Counted from the first letter of the stretch, positions 34,692 through 44,246 are shown. The stretch: 64,000 bases of DNA from an uncultured Bryobacteraceae bacterium (GCA_938003835.1 CALKXJ010000002.1:62001-126000), one strand, 5' to 3'. Made by a program: numbers and translations. The notes: generated from the letters alone by a model not told the origin.

Positions 34692-35920
34692 ACAGCCGAG
34701 CTGTGCGTGCGCTGTTGAGCACCCTGTTGCTGTCACTGGTGATTCTCCCCGGCTGCAAGAGCCGGAGTTCGCAATCCGGGGTGGAAGCCGCATCGGCGCC
34801 CGCCGATCCCCCGCTCGTCAAGGTGGCGCGTGCCGAGAGCCGCCAAGTGGTCCGCAACATCGCGGTGACCGGTTCGCTCGCCGCCGACGAGACGGTGACG
34901 GTGAGCAACGAAGTGGCCGGGCGGCTGGCCCTGCTCCGGGTCGATTTCGGCCAGCGGGTGCGCGCCGGCGACGTGATCGCCGAACTGGACAAGCGCGAGC
35001 TCCAGTTGCAGCTCGACCGGGCCCGCGCCTCGCTGGCTCAGGCGCTGGCCCGCATCGGTCTGGAGCCCGGCCAGGAGGAGGTTGTCCCGGAGACCACCCC
35101 GGCCATTCGGCAGGCTCAGGCCCTCCTCGAAGATGCCCGCACGCGGTACGAGTCGGCGGCCAAGCTGGTTCGGAGCGGCGACATCGCCACCGATCGCTTC
35201 GTCGAGATCGAGAAAGCCTACCGGGCGCGCGAGGCGGCGCTCGATGCCGCCCGCCATGAGCTCGAGACCGCGCTGGCCACTATCCGGGCGATCCGGGCCG
35301 AGGTCAAACTGGCGGAGAAACGGCTGGCCGACGCCACGGTCCGGGCACCCATCGATGGCTACGTCTCCGAGCGGATGGCCTCGCCCGGGCAGTACCTGCG
35401 CGAGAACACGCCGATCGTCACGCTGGTGAAGCCCCATCCGTTGCGCCTGCGGGTGGAGATTCCCGAATCGGCCTCGGCGGCCGTCCGCGTGGGCACGGAG
35501 TTGCGCTTCACCACCGACGCGGTCCCCGGTGCCAGCTTCCGCGCCGTGGTGCGGGAGCTGAACCCGGCGCTCGATCCCCGTTCTCGCTCGCTCACCGCCG
35601 AGGCCCGCCTGACGGCTCCTGACGACCGGCTCCGCCCCGGCATGTTCGTTCAGGTCGAGCTCGTCACCGAGCGGGCCGCCGAGGTGGTCGTCGTGCCGCG
35701 CGAGGCCGTCTACAGCGTCGCCGGGTTGAACAAGCTGTTCGTGGTCCGTGACGGGCGCGCCGTGGAGAAGCGGGTGCGCCTGGGTACGGGCTTGGAAGGT
35801 TGGGTCGAGGTGCGGGATGGAGCCGTTGCTCCGGGTGAGCTCGTGGCGGTGAGCCGGCTCGCCGAGCTGGTGGACGGCGCCCCGGTCCGGCTCGAGCAGG
35901 GGTCCCCGTCCGGAGACTGA
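34688..35920 (+). CDS. RND efflux periplasmic adaptor (membrane fusion protein), lipoprotein
   Basis: This 410-residue protein has a lipoprotein signal (LSLVILPGC, lipidated Cys23) and the usual adaptor order. First comes a biotinyl-lipoyl half motif (VSNEVAGRLALLRVDFGQRVRAGDVIAELD). A coiled-coil hairpin runs from about residue 95 to 205, then the second lipoyl half (TVRAPIDGYVSERMASPGQYL), a beta-barrel (LRVEIPE) and a membrane-proximal domain. It links the inner-membrane pump to the outer-membrane channel. AAGGAAATG at the start gives a ribosome binding site, and the overlap with tetR implies coupling. Confidence 0.9.
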   Translation: MNSRAVRALLSTLLLSLVILPGCKSRSSQSGVEAASAPADPPLVKVARAESRQVVRNIAVTGSLAADETVTVSNEVAGRLALLRVDFGQRVRAGDVIAELDKRELQLQLDRARASLAQALARIGLEPGQEEVVPETTPAIRQAQALLEDARTRYESAAKLVRSGDIATDRFVEIEKAYRAREAALDAARHELETALATIRAIRAEVKLAEKRLADATVRAPIDGYVSERMASPGQYLRENTPIVTLVKPHPLRLRVEIPESASAAVRVGTELRFTTDAVPGASFRAVVRELNPALDPRSRSLTAEARLTAPDDRLRPGMFVQVELVTERAAEVVVVPREAVYSVAGLNKLFVVRDGRAVEKRVRLGTGLEGWVEVRDGAVAPGELVAVSRLAELVDGAPVRLEQGSPSGD

Positions 35921-35923
35921 GCT

Positions 35924-38900
35924 ATGCAAAAGATCGCCGAGATTTGTATCCGACGACCCGTCTTCGCCACCATGCTCATCCTCAGCCTGGTGGTGCTCGG
36001 CCTGGATTCCTACCGCAAGCTCGGTGTGGACTTCTTTCCCAAGGTCGAATTCCCCATAGTCACCATCACCACCACGCTGCGTGGGGCCGCGCCGGAAGAG
36101 GTGGAAAGCCAGATCACGCGACGCATCGAAGAGGCGGTCAACACCATCTCCGGCATCGACGACCTGAGCTCGCTTTCGGCCGAGGGCATCTCGATCGTCA
36201 CGGTCCAGTTCGTTCTGGAAAAGGACGTCGACGTGGCGGCCCAGGAGATTCGCGACAAGGTGAACGGCATTCTGAGCCAGCTCCCCCGCGACGCCGACCC
36301 CCCGGTGGTCGAGAAGCTGGCCATTGACGCGGCGCCGGTCATCAATATCGCCGTTTCGGCTCCCCGCGATCTGCGCGAAATCACCCGGATCGTCGATGAC
36401 CGATTGAAGAAGAATCTGGAGACGGTGAGCGGCGTCGGCCAGATCCGGCTGGTCGGCGACCGCACCCGCCAGATCCAGATCTGGCTTCACGCCGATCGCC
36501 TGAAGGCCTACAGCCTGAATATCGACCAGGTGCGCGCGGCGATCGCCGCCCAGAACGTCGAAGTCCCCGGCGGCCGCATCGACCAGGGGCGGCAGGAGCT
36601 GACGCTACGAACGCTGGGCCGGATTGAAAAGCCGGAGGACTTTGAGACCGTCATCCTGGCGAACCTCAACGGCTCGCCGGTGCGCGTACGCGACGTGGGC
36701 TACGTGGTGGACGGCGTGGTCGAGCCGCGCTCGCTGGCCCGCCTGGACGGCGAGCCGGCGGTGGTGCTCGAGGTGCGTAAGCAAGCCGGCACGAACACCC
36801 TCGAAGTCATCAACAAGGTAAAGGAGCGGGTCGAGGAGCTCCGCGCGGCGCTTCCGGCCGACTTCCGGCTCACCTATAGCGGCGACCAGTCAAAGTTCAT
36901 CCAGGGCTCCTTCGAAGCGGTTCAACGCCACCTGATCGAAGGCGGGCTGTTCGCCGCGCTCATCGTGCTGCTATTCATGCGCAACTGGCGGTCGACTCTC
37001 ATCGCCGCCATCGCCATCCCGACCTCGATCATTTCCACTTTCAGCCTGATGAAGTGGATGGATTTCACGCTGAACCAGATCACCATGCTGGCGCTCACGC
37101 TGATGGTGGGCGTGGTGATCGACGACGCCATCGTGGTGCTCGAAAACATCTACCGGTTCCGCGAGGAGAAGGGCCTGCCCCCGATGCAGGCGGCCATCGA
37201 GGCCACGCGTGACATCGGCCTGGCGGTGACGGCGACCACGCTCAGCCTCGTGATCATCTTCCTGCCGGTGGCATTCATGGAGGGCCTGATCGGCCGCTTC
37301 ATGTCGAGCTTCGGCTACACGGCCGCCTTTGCCATCATGGTCTCCCTGCTCGTCAGCTTCACGCTGACGCCCATGCTGTGCTCGCGCTATCTGAAGGTTG
37401 CCGAAAACGGCGGTCGGCCCAAGAGCCGCGAGACGCGCTTCTTCCGCGCCATCGCCTCACCCTACCGGCGCATGCTCTATTGGTCGATGACGCACCGGTG
37501 GGCGATCGTAGTGGGCAGCCTGCTGGTAGCGCTGTCTTCGATTCCGCTCGCCATCGGCATCGGCAAGGACTTCCTGCCGCAGGACGACCAGAGCCAGTTC
37601 GAGGTCACGGTGAAGCTGCCGCCGGGCTCCTCGCTTCAGGGTTCCGAAGAGGTCATGAAACAGGTCGAGGCGGAGTTGCGGCAGCTTCCCGGCGTGCGCG
37701 CGCTGCTGACGCGCATCGGCGCCGACATCCGCCGGCAAGTGGACCGCGCCTCGGTCATTGTCGAACTCGTTCCCGTGGAGGAGCGCAAAGAGAGCCAACA
37801 GGAGCTGATGCTGATGGCGCGCCAGCGGCTCGCCCGCTTCCGGGATCTCACCATCGGCGTACAGTTGCCTGCCCTGATCCAGGGCGCCACCCGGTACGAC
37901 CTTCAGTTCTACATCCAGGGGCCGGATCTCGACCAGCTCGAAAAATACTCTTCTGTCTTGATGCAGCGCCTGAGCGAGGTGCCCGGCGTGAGGGATCTGG
38001 ACAGCTCCTACGAGCCGGGTAAGCCCGAGGTCCAGGTGCGGATCAATCGGGACAAGGCGGCCGATCTCGGCGTGAGCGTCGCCTCGATCGCCACCGCGTT
38101 GCGCACGCTGGTGGGCGGCGACGAGCAGGTGACGACCTACCGTGAAGGCGAGGACCGCTATGACGTGCAGTTGCGCGTCTCCGAAGAGTTTCGAAACTCG
38201 CCCGACGCCCTCGAGCGCCTCTACGTTCCCTCTTCCAAGCTGGGCAACGTGCCGCTGTCCAACGTAGCCGAGTTCGTCGAGACCACCGGACCGACGCAGA
38301 TCATGCGCTGGAACCGGCAGCGGCAGATCATGATTCAGGCCAACATCGTCGAAGGCCAATCCCTGAGCAACGTGCTGGCGGTGCTCAACCGGACGGTGGA
38401 GGAGCTCAACCTGCCGCCCGAGTACCGCACCGGCTTGATCGGCCAGACCAAGGAGTTCGGCCGGGCCGGGCGGGCTTACTTCATGGCCTTCGTGCTGGCC
38501 ATCGCCTTCATGTACATGGTGCTGGCGGCGCAGTTCGAGAGCTTCATCGATCCGGTGACGATCCTGCTCAGCCTGCCCCTTTCGGTGCCGTTCGCGCTGC
38601 TGTCGCTCATCGTAGCGGGCGAGAACTTCTCGGTGATCTACAGCTCGGTGGGCATCTTTGTGCTGTTCGGCATCGTCAAGAAAAACGCGATTTTGCAGAT
38701 CGACCACATCAAGGCGATCCGCCGGGCCGAGCCGGTGAGCCGGCTGGAGGCGATCCTGCGCGGCTGCGGGGACCGGTTGCGTCCGATCCTGATGACGACG
38801 CTGTCGCTGGTGGCCGGCATGCTTCCGCTGGCGCTCGGCGGCGGCGCCGGCTCCGGCTCGCGCCGCACGGTGGCGATCGTGGTCATCGGCGGCCAGACGC

Positions 38901-39058
38901 TGTGTCTGCTGCTGACGCTCCTGGTCACTCCGGTGGCCTATTCGATCTTCGACGACATCGCGCACGCGCCGCTGTGGGCCCGCCTGCGCGCGCTGGCCGG
39001 CGCCGGCGCCGGTTCGCTGAGGCGGGCCTGGTCCGGCGTCACGGGCCTGTTGAGGTGA
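35924..39058 (+). CDS. RND-family efflux pump permease (HAE1 type)
   Basis: This 1044-residue protein has the AcrB-like layout of twelve membrane helices and two large periplasmic loops. It starts with ICIRRPVFATMLILSLVVLG and PIVTITTTLRGAAPEEVE. The proton-relay aspartate pair is present in GVVIDDAIVVLEN (residues 400-401). The second half opens with HRWAIVVGSLLVAL and carries IGKDFLPQDDQSQF. NILGIVKKN-like VLFGIVKKNAILQ replaces the lysine region of TM10. Substrates are probably hydrophobic drugs or metabolites; nothing marks it as a metal pump. It follows the adaptor by 3 bases. Confidence 0.95.
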   Translation: MQKIAEICIRRPVFATMLILSLVVLGLDSYRKLGVDFFPKVEFPIVTITTTLRGAAPEEVESQITRRIEEAVNTISGIDDLSSLSAEGISIVTVQFVLEKDVDVAAQEIRDKVNGILSQLPRDADPPVVEKLAIDAAPVINIAVSAPRDLREITRIVDDRLKKNLETVSGVGQIRLVGDRTRQIQIWLHADRLKAYSLNIDQVRAAIAAQNVEVPGGRIDQGRQELTLRTLGRIEKPEDFETVILANLNGSPVRVRDVGYVVDGVVEPRSLARLDGEPAVVLEVRKQAGTNTLEVINKVKERVEELRAALPADFRLTYSGDQSKFIQGSFEAVQRHLIEGGLFAALIVLLFMRNWRSTLIAAIAIPTSIISTFSLMKWMDFTLNQITMLALTLMVGVVIDDAIVVLENIYRFREEKGLPPMQAAIEATRDIGLAVTATTLSLVIIFLPVAFMEGLIGRFMSSFGYTAAFAIMVSLLVSFTLTPMLCSRYLKVAENGGRPKSRETRFFRAIASPYRRMLYWSMTHRWAIVVGSLLVALSSIPLAIGIGKDFLPQDDQSQFEVTVKLPPGSSLQGSEEVMKQVEAELRQLPGVRALLTRIGADIRRQVDRASVIVELVPVEERKESQQELMLMARQRLARFRDLTIGVQLPALIQGATRYDLQFYIQGPDLDQLEKYSSVLMQRLSEVPGVRDLDSSYEPGKPEVQVRINRDKAADLGVSVASIATALRTLVGGDEQVTTYREGEDRYDVQLRVSEEFRNSPDALERLYVPSSKLGNVPLSNVAEFVETTGPTQIMRWNRQRQIMIQANIVEGQSLSNVLAVLNRTVEELNLPPEYRTGLIGQTKEFGRAGRAYFMAFVLAIAFMYMVLAAQFESFIDPVTILLSLPLSVPFALLSLIVAGENFSVIYSSVGIFVLFGIVKKNAILQIDHIKAIRRAEPVSRLEAILRGCGDRLRPILMTTLSLVAGMLPLALGGGAGSGSRRTVAIVVIGGQTLCLLLTLLVTPVAYSIFDDIAHAPLWARLRALAGAGAGSLRRAWSGVTGLLR

Positions 39059-39062
39059 ACCC

Positions 39063-40706
39063 ATGCCGAAGACTCTTCTTGCACTGATCGCCGTGCCGGC
39101 TCTCGTGGCGGCTCCGGTTCAGATGCCGCCGCGGGTCGGCGTCGGCGTCATCAAACGCGAGCTGACGCTAGCCCAGGCCATCGAAATGGCCCTGCGCAAC
39201 AACCTCGACATTCAGATCGAGAAGACGGGCGTCTCCTCGGCCGTCGAGGCCCGGCGGGGCGCGCGCGGCTGGCTCGATCCGCGCCTGCGCTGGTCGCCCG
39301 GCATCGAGGACCGCACCACGCCCACCAGCTCGCCGCTCATGGGAACCGGCGGCAAGCTGGTGGAAAAGAACTTCTCACAGAACTTTTACTTCGACCAACG
39401 CCTGCCCTGGGCCGGCGCGGCGCTCAACCTGAGTTTTGAAAACTACCGCCAGTCGACGACGAATCCGTTTGTGACGCTGACGCCGTTTCTGGTCTCGCGC
39501 CTGGGGGCGACGCTCGTGGTGCCGCTCGCGCGCAACCGCGAGATCGACCGCGAACGGGCCAATCTCCGAATCGCGGCCACGCAGGTGGATCTGGCCAGCG
39601 ACCAGGTGGAGCTCAAAGTAATCGACGTTATCGCCCGGGTGGAGGAGGCCTACTGGAACCTGGTGGCCGCGCGCCAGAGCGTCGAAGTTGCCTCCGAGGC
39701 GGTGAATCTGGCGCGGGAGCAGCTCGCCCGCACGCGGCGCATGATCGAGAGCGGCACGCTCGCTCCCGTGGAGATCGCCGCCGCCGAGGCCGAACTCGAG
39801 CGCCGCGTCGACACCTGGTATGCGGCCGTCTCCCAGGTGACCCAGCTCGAAAACGCCCTGAAGCTGCTGATCACCTCGAGCCGCGACGAACCGCTGTGGA
39901 ACGACGAGATCGTGCCGGTGGACACGCGGACGCTGGAGGCCCCGGACATCGAGGACCTGCGCGCGGCAGTCAACCGCGCGCTGGCTGCACGCGTCGAGCT
40001 GCGGGCGCTGGCGCGCCAGCGCGAGACCACCGAGATCCAGAAGACGCTGGCCCAGAACCAGACCAAACCCGAGGTGAACCTGCTCGCCGGCTATGTCTCC
40101 TCGGGTCTGGCCGGCGAGGTCTCCCTGCGCGAGAACCCGTTCGCTGAAATCAGCCAAGTGCAGGTGGCCCGACTCAATGAACTCTCCCGCCTGGCCGGCC
40201 TCGCGCCGCTGCCCCCGGTCAGTTTCGGCGGCGTTCCCGCCAACCAGATCGGCGGTTACGGCTCCGTGCTGGACGGCGTCTTCCGGGGACGCTACCCGAC
40301 CGCCTTTGCCGGTCTTCAAGTGAACTTCACCGGGCGGAATCGCATGGCGGAGGCGCAGTTGGCCCAGGCGGCGATCGCCGGCCGGCGGCTCGAGCTCGAA
40401 CGCAGCCGCATGGAGCTGCTCGTCGAGGCGCAGGTGCGCAACGCCTTCCAGGCCATCCAGTCGGCGCGGCAACGGATCGCCGCCGCGGAAGCCAGCGCCC
40501 GTGCCGCCGAGGAGAAGCTCGCCAGCGAGATCCGCCTGTTTCAGACCGGTGAGTCGACCAACTTTCTGGTGCTGACGCGCCAGAATGAGCTGGCCGACTC
40601 CAAGCAGCGCGTCGTGGCGGCGCGCCTGGAGTTCAACAAGGCGGTGGCGCGGGCGCAGCAGGCCCTCGGCGCCACGCTCGAGCACTACAACATCCGCATC
40701 GACTGA
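39063..40706 (+). CDS. TolC-family outer membrane efflux protein
   Basis: This 547-residue protein is the outer-membrane partner of the RND pump directly upstream. LTLAQAIEMALRNNLDIQI is the TolC N-terminal pattern. Two long helical repeats follow (VDLASDQVELKVIDVIARVEEAYWNLVAARQSV and its later counterpart ARQRIAAAEASARAAEEKL), and ARLEFNKAVARAQQALG sits near the end. GAGGTGA precedes the ATG 4 bases after the permease stop. An N-terminal hydrophobic segment serves as signal peptide. It completes a full tripartite pump operon. Confidence 0.9.
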   Translation: MPKTLLALIAVPALVAAPVQMPPRVGVGVIKRELTLAQAIEMALRNNLDIQIEKTGVSSAVEARRGARGWLDPRLRWSPGIEDRTTPTSSPLMGTGGKLVEKNFSQNFYFDQRLPWAGAALNLSFENYRQSTTNPFVTLTPFLVSRLGATLVVPLARNREIDRERANLRIAATQVDLASDQVELKVIDVIARVEEAYWNLVAARQSVEVASEAVNLAREQLARTRRMIESGTLAPVEIAAAEAELERRVDTWYAAVSQVTQLENALKLLITSSRDEPLWNDEIVPVDTRTLEAPDIEDLRAAVNRALAARVELRALARQRETTEIQKTLAQNQTKPEVNLLAGYVSSGLAGEVSLRENPFAEISQVQVARLNELSRLAGLAPLPPVSFGGVPANQIGGYGSVLDGVFRGRYPTAFAGLQVNFTGRNRMAEAQLAQAAIAGRRLELERSRMELLVEAQVRNAFQAIQSARQRIAAAEASARAAEEKLASEIRLFQTGESTNFLVLTRQNELADSKQRVVAARLEFNKAVARAQQALGATLEHYNIRID

Positions 40707-40719
40707 CCGCCGGGCCGAG

Positions 40720-40749
40720 TTGCGGGCCGGCGCCGGCGGTCCGTAGAAT
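40720..40749 (+). promoter_or_regulatory. Possible promoter for serS
   Basis: TTGCGG (40720-40725) lies 18 bases before TAGAAT (40744-40749), about 37 bases upstream of the serS ATG. The -35 match is fair, the -10 match good. Confidence 0.4.
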
Positions 40750-40785
40750 GAGAAGCTCCGCCCGGCCGGACCGGGACCCGAGTCG

Positions 40786-42069
40786 ATGCACGATCTGGCC
40801 TACTTTCGCGCGAACCTCGAAGCGATCCGCGAGCGGCTGGCGACGCGCGGCTTCGTGCTCGACGTCGACCGTTTCGTCGAACTCGACCGGCGGCGGCGCG
40901 CGGCGGTGACAGAGACCGAGCAGCTCCGGGCGCGGCGGAAGGTCGAAAGCGCCGAGATCGCCCGGCTGCGGCAGGCCGCAGTCGACACCGAGGAGCGGCA
41001 GCGCCAGGTCCGCCAGATCGGCGAACGGATCGCACAACTCGAGGAGAATCTGCGCGAGCTCGAGGACGCCTTCCGCGAGATGCTGGCCGGCATCCCGAAC
41101 CTCCCCCATGAGTCGGTGCCGGTCGGCCCGGACGAGACGGCCAACGTCGAAGTGCGGCGCTTCGGCGAGCCGCGCCAGTTCGACTTCGCGCCCAGAGCCC
41201 ACTGGGATCTCGGCCCGGCGCTCGGCATCCTGGATCTTGAGCGGGCCGCTAAGATTGCCCGCACCCGCTTTGCCGTCTATGTCGGTCTGGGCGCGCGGCT
41301 CGAACGCGCCCTGATCAACTTCATGCTCGACGTGCACACGCGCGAGCACGGCTACACCGAGGTCCTGCCGCCCTTCCTCACCAACTCGGACGCTCTGTTC
41401 GGCACCGGCCAGTTGCCCAAGTTCGCCCAGGACCTGTTCCGGATCCAAGACTACGACCTCTGGCTGATCCCCACGGCCGAGGTGCCGGTGACGAATCTCT
41501 TCCGCGAGGAGACGCTCGAGGCCGACCGCCTGCCCATCAAGCTGTGCGCCTATTCGCCCTGCTTTCGCAGCGAGGCCGGCTCCTATGGCAAGGACGTGCG
41601 CGGCATCATCCGGCAGCACCAGTTTCAGAAGGTGGAGTTGGTAAAGTTCTGCCGGCCCGAGACGAGCTACGAGGAGCTCGAGGGACTGACGCGGGACGCC
41701 GAGCAGATCCTCCGCAAGCTGGGCCTGCCCTATCGTGTGGTGGCGCTTTCGACCGGCGATCTCGGCTTTGCCTCGGCCAAGACGTATGACATCGAGGTCT
41801 GGATGCCCGGCCAGGGGGCCTACAAAGAGATCTCCTCCTGCTCGAACTTCGAGGCGTTTCAGGCCCGGCGCGCGGGGATCCGGTACCGGACCGCAAAGGG
41901 CAAGTCCGAGTACGTGCACACGTTGAACGGCAGCGGCCTGGCGGTGGGGCGGACCTGGGTGGCGATCGTGGAGAACTATCAGCAGGCCGACGGCAGCGTG
42001 GTGGTGCCCCAGGCGCTGGTGCCGTACGTGGGGGCGGAGCGGATCACTCCCCGGGGGGAGATCGCCTAG
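40786..42069 (+). CDS. serS: Seryl-tRNA synthetase
   Basis: This 427-residue enzyme has the N-terminal tRNA-binding coiled coil (about 27-100) and a class II catalytic core. Motif 2 is in [20 protein letters not shown], and motif 3 in [34 protein letters not shown] is the serine-site segment. It charges tRNA-Ser, one species of which (GGA) is encoded at 62683. It stands alone between the efflux operon and a secreted protein gene. Confidence 0.97.
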   Translation: MHDLAYFRANLEAIRERLATRGFVLDVDRFVELDRRRRAAVTETEQLRARRKVESAEIARLRQAAVDTEERQRQVRQIGERIAQLEENLRELEDAFREMLAGIPNLPHESVPVGPDETANVEVRRFGEPRQFDFAPRAHWDLGPALGILDLERAAKIARTRFAVYVGLGARLERALINFMLDVHTREHGYTEVLPPFLTNSDALFGTGQLPKFAQDLFRIQDYDLWLIPTAEVPVTNLFREETLEADRLPIKLCAYSPCFRSEAGSYGKDVRGIIRQHQFQKVELVKFCRPETSYEELEGLTRDAEQILRKLGLPYRVVALSTGDLGFASAKTYDIEVWMPGQGAYKEISSCSNFEAFQARRAGIRYRTAKGKSEYVHTLNGSGLAVGRTWVAIVENYQQADGSVVVPQALVPYVGAERITPRGEIA

Positions 42070-42182
42070 GAAAATTCCGCCCCGGAGTTCAGAAATATCC
42101 TCCCAGAATCAGGCCTCACCCTCGCGGAATTCCAGAAAATTCGCAGTATAATTATCGATGCACGCACACAATTCGGGCTCCG

Positions 42183-42986
42183 ATGCGAGCAGCCCCCTGG
42201 CTGCTGGCGGCGCTGGCTGTCTCCATGCTCGCCGCGGCGGAGCAGATCGGCAAAGGGGCGTCGCCCGCCTACTCGGCCGCCAGCCTCGTCAATAACGCCA
42301 GCAATCTGGCCGGTGGCCTGGCGCCGAACACCATCGTGACGCTCTACGGCGAGAACCTGGCGCACCAGACGAGGGCTCTTTCCTCCGGCGATCTCCGCCA
42401 GGGACGCCTGCCGACGACGCTGGCCGGCACCGGCGTGCGCGTGCTGATCCAGAACATTCCGGCCGGCATCTACTACGTGTCCCCCAACCAGATCAATCTG
42501 CTGATCCCGGCCGACTTGCTTCCCGGTCCCGCGCGGCTTCAACTCATTCAGGACGGCCGCGCCGGACCCGAGGTCCAGATCCGGTTGCGCCCCGCCGCCC
42601 CGGCGCTTTATCAGCTCGATGCCGAGACGGCGATCGCGGTTCGGCCAGGCGGAGTTCTCGCTACGCCGGAGTTCCCCGCCCAGCCCGGGGAGGTGGTCGT
42701 GCTTTACGCCACCGGGCTGGGCGAGGTGGTCCCGCCGCTTGCCGCCGGCGAAATCCCGCGTGCGGCCGCCCCGCTGAAGCGCCTTTCCGAGTTCAGAGTC
42801 TTCCTCGACGGGCTCGTCGTGGAGCCCTCGAACATTCTTTATGCCGGCGTCACGCCGGGATTCGCCGGCCTGTATCAGATCAACTTGCGCCTGCCGGCGA
42901 CTGCGGGGAAGAATCCGGAGGTACGTCTGGCCGTGGGCGAGGAATTGAGCCCGACGGGGGTCTACCTGCCAGTCGAACCCAACTGA
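42183..42986 (+). CDS. Secreted stand-alone Solibacter C-terminal-domain (TIGR03437) protein
   Basis: This 267-residue protein is a signal peptide (MRAAPWLLAALAVSMLAAAE) plus one copy of the TIGR03437 pattern. SAASLVNNASNLAGGLAPNT is followed by IVTLYGENL, YYVSPNQINLLIPADLLPG, EVVVLYATGLG and VTPGFAGLYQINLRLP. In Bryobacterales the domain is usually attached to the C-terminus of large secreted proteins; here it is alone. Function unknown, with beta-sandwich adhesion-like behaviour a guess. A perfect TATAAT at 42147-42152 lies 31 bases before the ATG, though no good -35 box is seen. Confidence 0.8.
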   Translation: MRAAPWLLAALAVSMLAAAEQIGKGASPAYSAASLVNNASNLAGGLAPNTIVTLYGENLAHQTRALSSGDLRQGRLPTTLAGTGVRVLIQNIPAGIYYVSPNQINLLIPADLLPGPARLQLIQDGRAGPEVQIRLRPAAPALYQLDAETAIAVRPGGVLATPEFPAQPGEVVVLYATGLGEVVPPLAAGEIPRAAAPLKRLSEFRVFLDGLVVEPSNILYAGVTPGFAGLYQINLRLPATAGKNPEVRLAVGEELSPTGVYLPVEPN

Positions 42987-43062
42987 AAGTAAAGGCGCAA
43001 CCTTTTTCCCGCGGCCGGCGTTAAGAATGGTGTAGCATCAAGTAGGGCGAGACGGGGCAACG

Positions 43063-43866
43063 ATGAAGCCTGTTTGGTTGGCCATATTCAGTCTGGGGCC
43101 GCTGCTCGTCGGGGCGCAAACTGAAGCCGCTCCACAAGCGCCGGCCGGCGACGCCCAGAGCACCGCAGCGGAAGCAGAGGTGTACGTGCTCGAGCCGGGC
43201 ACGCGCATTCCGCTGGCGATGATCAACAGCGTCAGCACGAAGAATTCCGCCGTCGGCGACCGGATTTATCTTGAAACCGTCTTTCCGGTTCTGGTAAACG
43301 GGCGCATTGTGATTCCGCCGGGCAGCTACGTGGCCGGCACGGTCACCCACGTCAAGCGGCCGGGTCGGGTGAAGGGCCGGGGCGAGCTGTACGTCCGTTT
43401 CGACTCGCTGACGCTGCCGAACGGCGTCACCCGGGACTTCCGGGCGCGCATCGGCAGCCTGGACGGGCGGGCCAGCGAGAATCTGGATCGCCAGGAAGGC
43501 ACCATCAAGAGCGAGGGCAACAAGAGCGGCGACGCCCGCAATATCGGCGAGGCGGCGGCCACGGGCGCCTCGGTGGGCACCATTGCCGGAGCGGTGGGCG
43601 GCAATGTCGGAAAAGGGCTTGGCATCGGCGCCGCCGCGGGCGCCACGGCCGGCCTGGTGGGGGTACTGCTGAGCCGGGGGCCGGACGCCATGCTGGCCAA
43701 GGGCACGACGCTCGATATGGTTCTCGACCGCCCGCTGCGCTTCACTGCCGAGGAGCTCAACTTCGGTCCCCTTCCCTACCGGCAGGCGATCGGCGCCGGC
43801 GAAGGCCCGCCGCCCAGCAAGAAAAGCGAGACACGGCCGATTCGCCGCGGGCGCTTTCCGCTTTGA
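43063..43866 (+). CDS. Exported VirB10/TrbI-like protein with glycine zipper
   Basis: This 267-residue protein has a signal peptide (MKPVWLAIFSLGPLLVGAQ). Residues 42-135 resemble the beta-barrel of VirB10/TrbI: LEPGTRIPLAMINSVSTKNS, then GRIVIPPGSYVAGTVTHV and DSLTLPNGVTRDF. Residues 171-200 form a glycine zipper (GTIAGAVGGNVGKGLGIGAA) that could insert in a membrane, and the tail is basic. No other type IV secretion gene is near, so it is not part of a conjugation system here. Acidobacteria often carry such single genes; an envelope-spanning or outer-membrane role is inferred. Confidence 0.65.
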   Translation: MKPVWLAIFSLGPLLVGAQTEAAPQAPAGDAQSTAAEAEVYVLEPGTRIPLAMINSVSTKNSAVGDRIYLETVFPVLVNGRIVIPPGSYVAGTVTHVKRPGRVKGRGELYVRFDSLTLPNGVTRDFRARIGSLDGRASENLDRQEGTIKSEGNKSGDARNIGEAAATGASVGTIAGAVGGNVGKGLGIGAAAGATAGLVGVLLSRGPDAMLAKGTTLDMVLDRPLRFTAEELNFGPLPYRQAIGAGEGPPPSKKSETRPIRRGRFPL

Positions 43867-44231
43867 GCCTGCGCTAGTCGTGACGCAAGTTCGACGCTGG
43901 CGCTGCCTTGTCAGCCCGGCGGGCAAGCCGCCGGGGCTTGCCAAGACCCCAAAGGACTCAAGGAAGACGGGCCGGAGAGGAGAAAGCGCGGGGTGTTATG
44001 TGAAGGCTCGTCGGAGGTTAGCGAGGAAAACAGGGGTTGGAATGGGAGGGCGGCCCGCCGGTTCCTTGAGCCCTTCCGTGGTGTCATCGACGCAGGGAGA
44101 GGCAACTCGAGGGCCAAACCCCGATCTCTGAAAGCGCGAGCGCTACGGCAGTTCCCAGACCCGGCAGCGGCCGTGGAGCGTGCCGAACCGGAACCCCTGT
44201 TCCAAATCGAAACGCGCCCGGCCCGCCCGCT
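43867..44231. other. 365-base stretch without a convincing gene
   Basis: The only frames here (for example 43880-44131) encode arginine- and proline-rich strings with no start context and look like chance frames. The stretch is purine-rich on the plus strand and holds the pair of competing hairpins at 43915-43942. I searched for tmRNA, SRP and RNase P signatures by eye and saw none. It may be 3' untranslated sequence or hold an unrecognised small RNA. Confidence 0.6.
43915..43942 (+). repeat. Two mutually exclusive 8-bp hairpins
   Basis: CCCGGCGG (43915-43922) pairs with CCGCCGGG (43928-43935), and GGCAAGCC (43922-43929) pairs with GGCTTGCC (43935-43942). Both loops are 5 bases. The arms overlap, so only one stem can form at a time. 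It lies 49 bases after the stop of the VirB10-like gene. There is no T-tract, so a simple intrinsic terminator is unlikely. Confidence 0.6.
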
Positions 44232-44246
44232 TCAGGGACGGGCGGG
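44222..44246 (-). repeat. 8-bp hairpin at the 3' end of the TolC-like gene
   Basis: CCCGCCCG (44222-44229) and CGGGCGGG (44239-44246) flank a 9-base loop and cover the stop codon of the second TolC-family gene. It may protect or end its transcript; no T-run follows. Confidence 0.45.

Noticed and set aside
34733-36490. A 585-codon minus-strand frame opposite the efflux genes
   Set aside because: It overlaps an adaptor and a permease with unmistakable family features.
43880-44131. An 83-codon frame in the gene-free stretch
   Set aside because: Composition is dominated by Arg, Gly, Pro and Ser, with no ribosome binding site or hydrophobic core; looks like chance.
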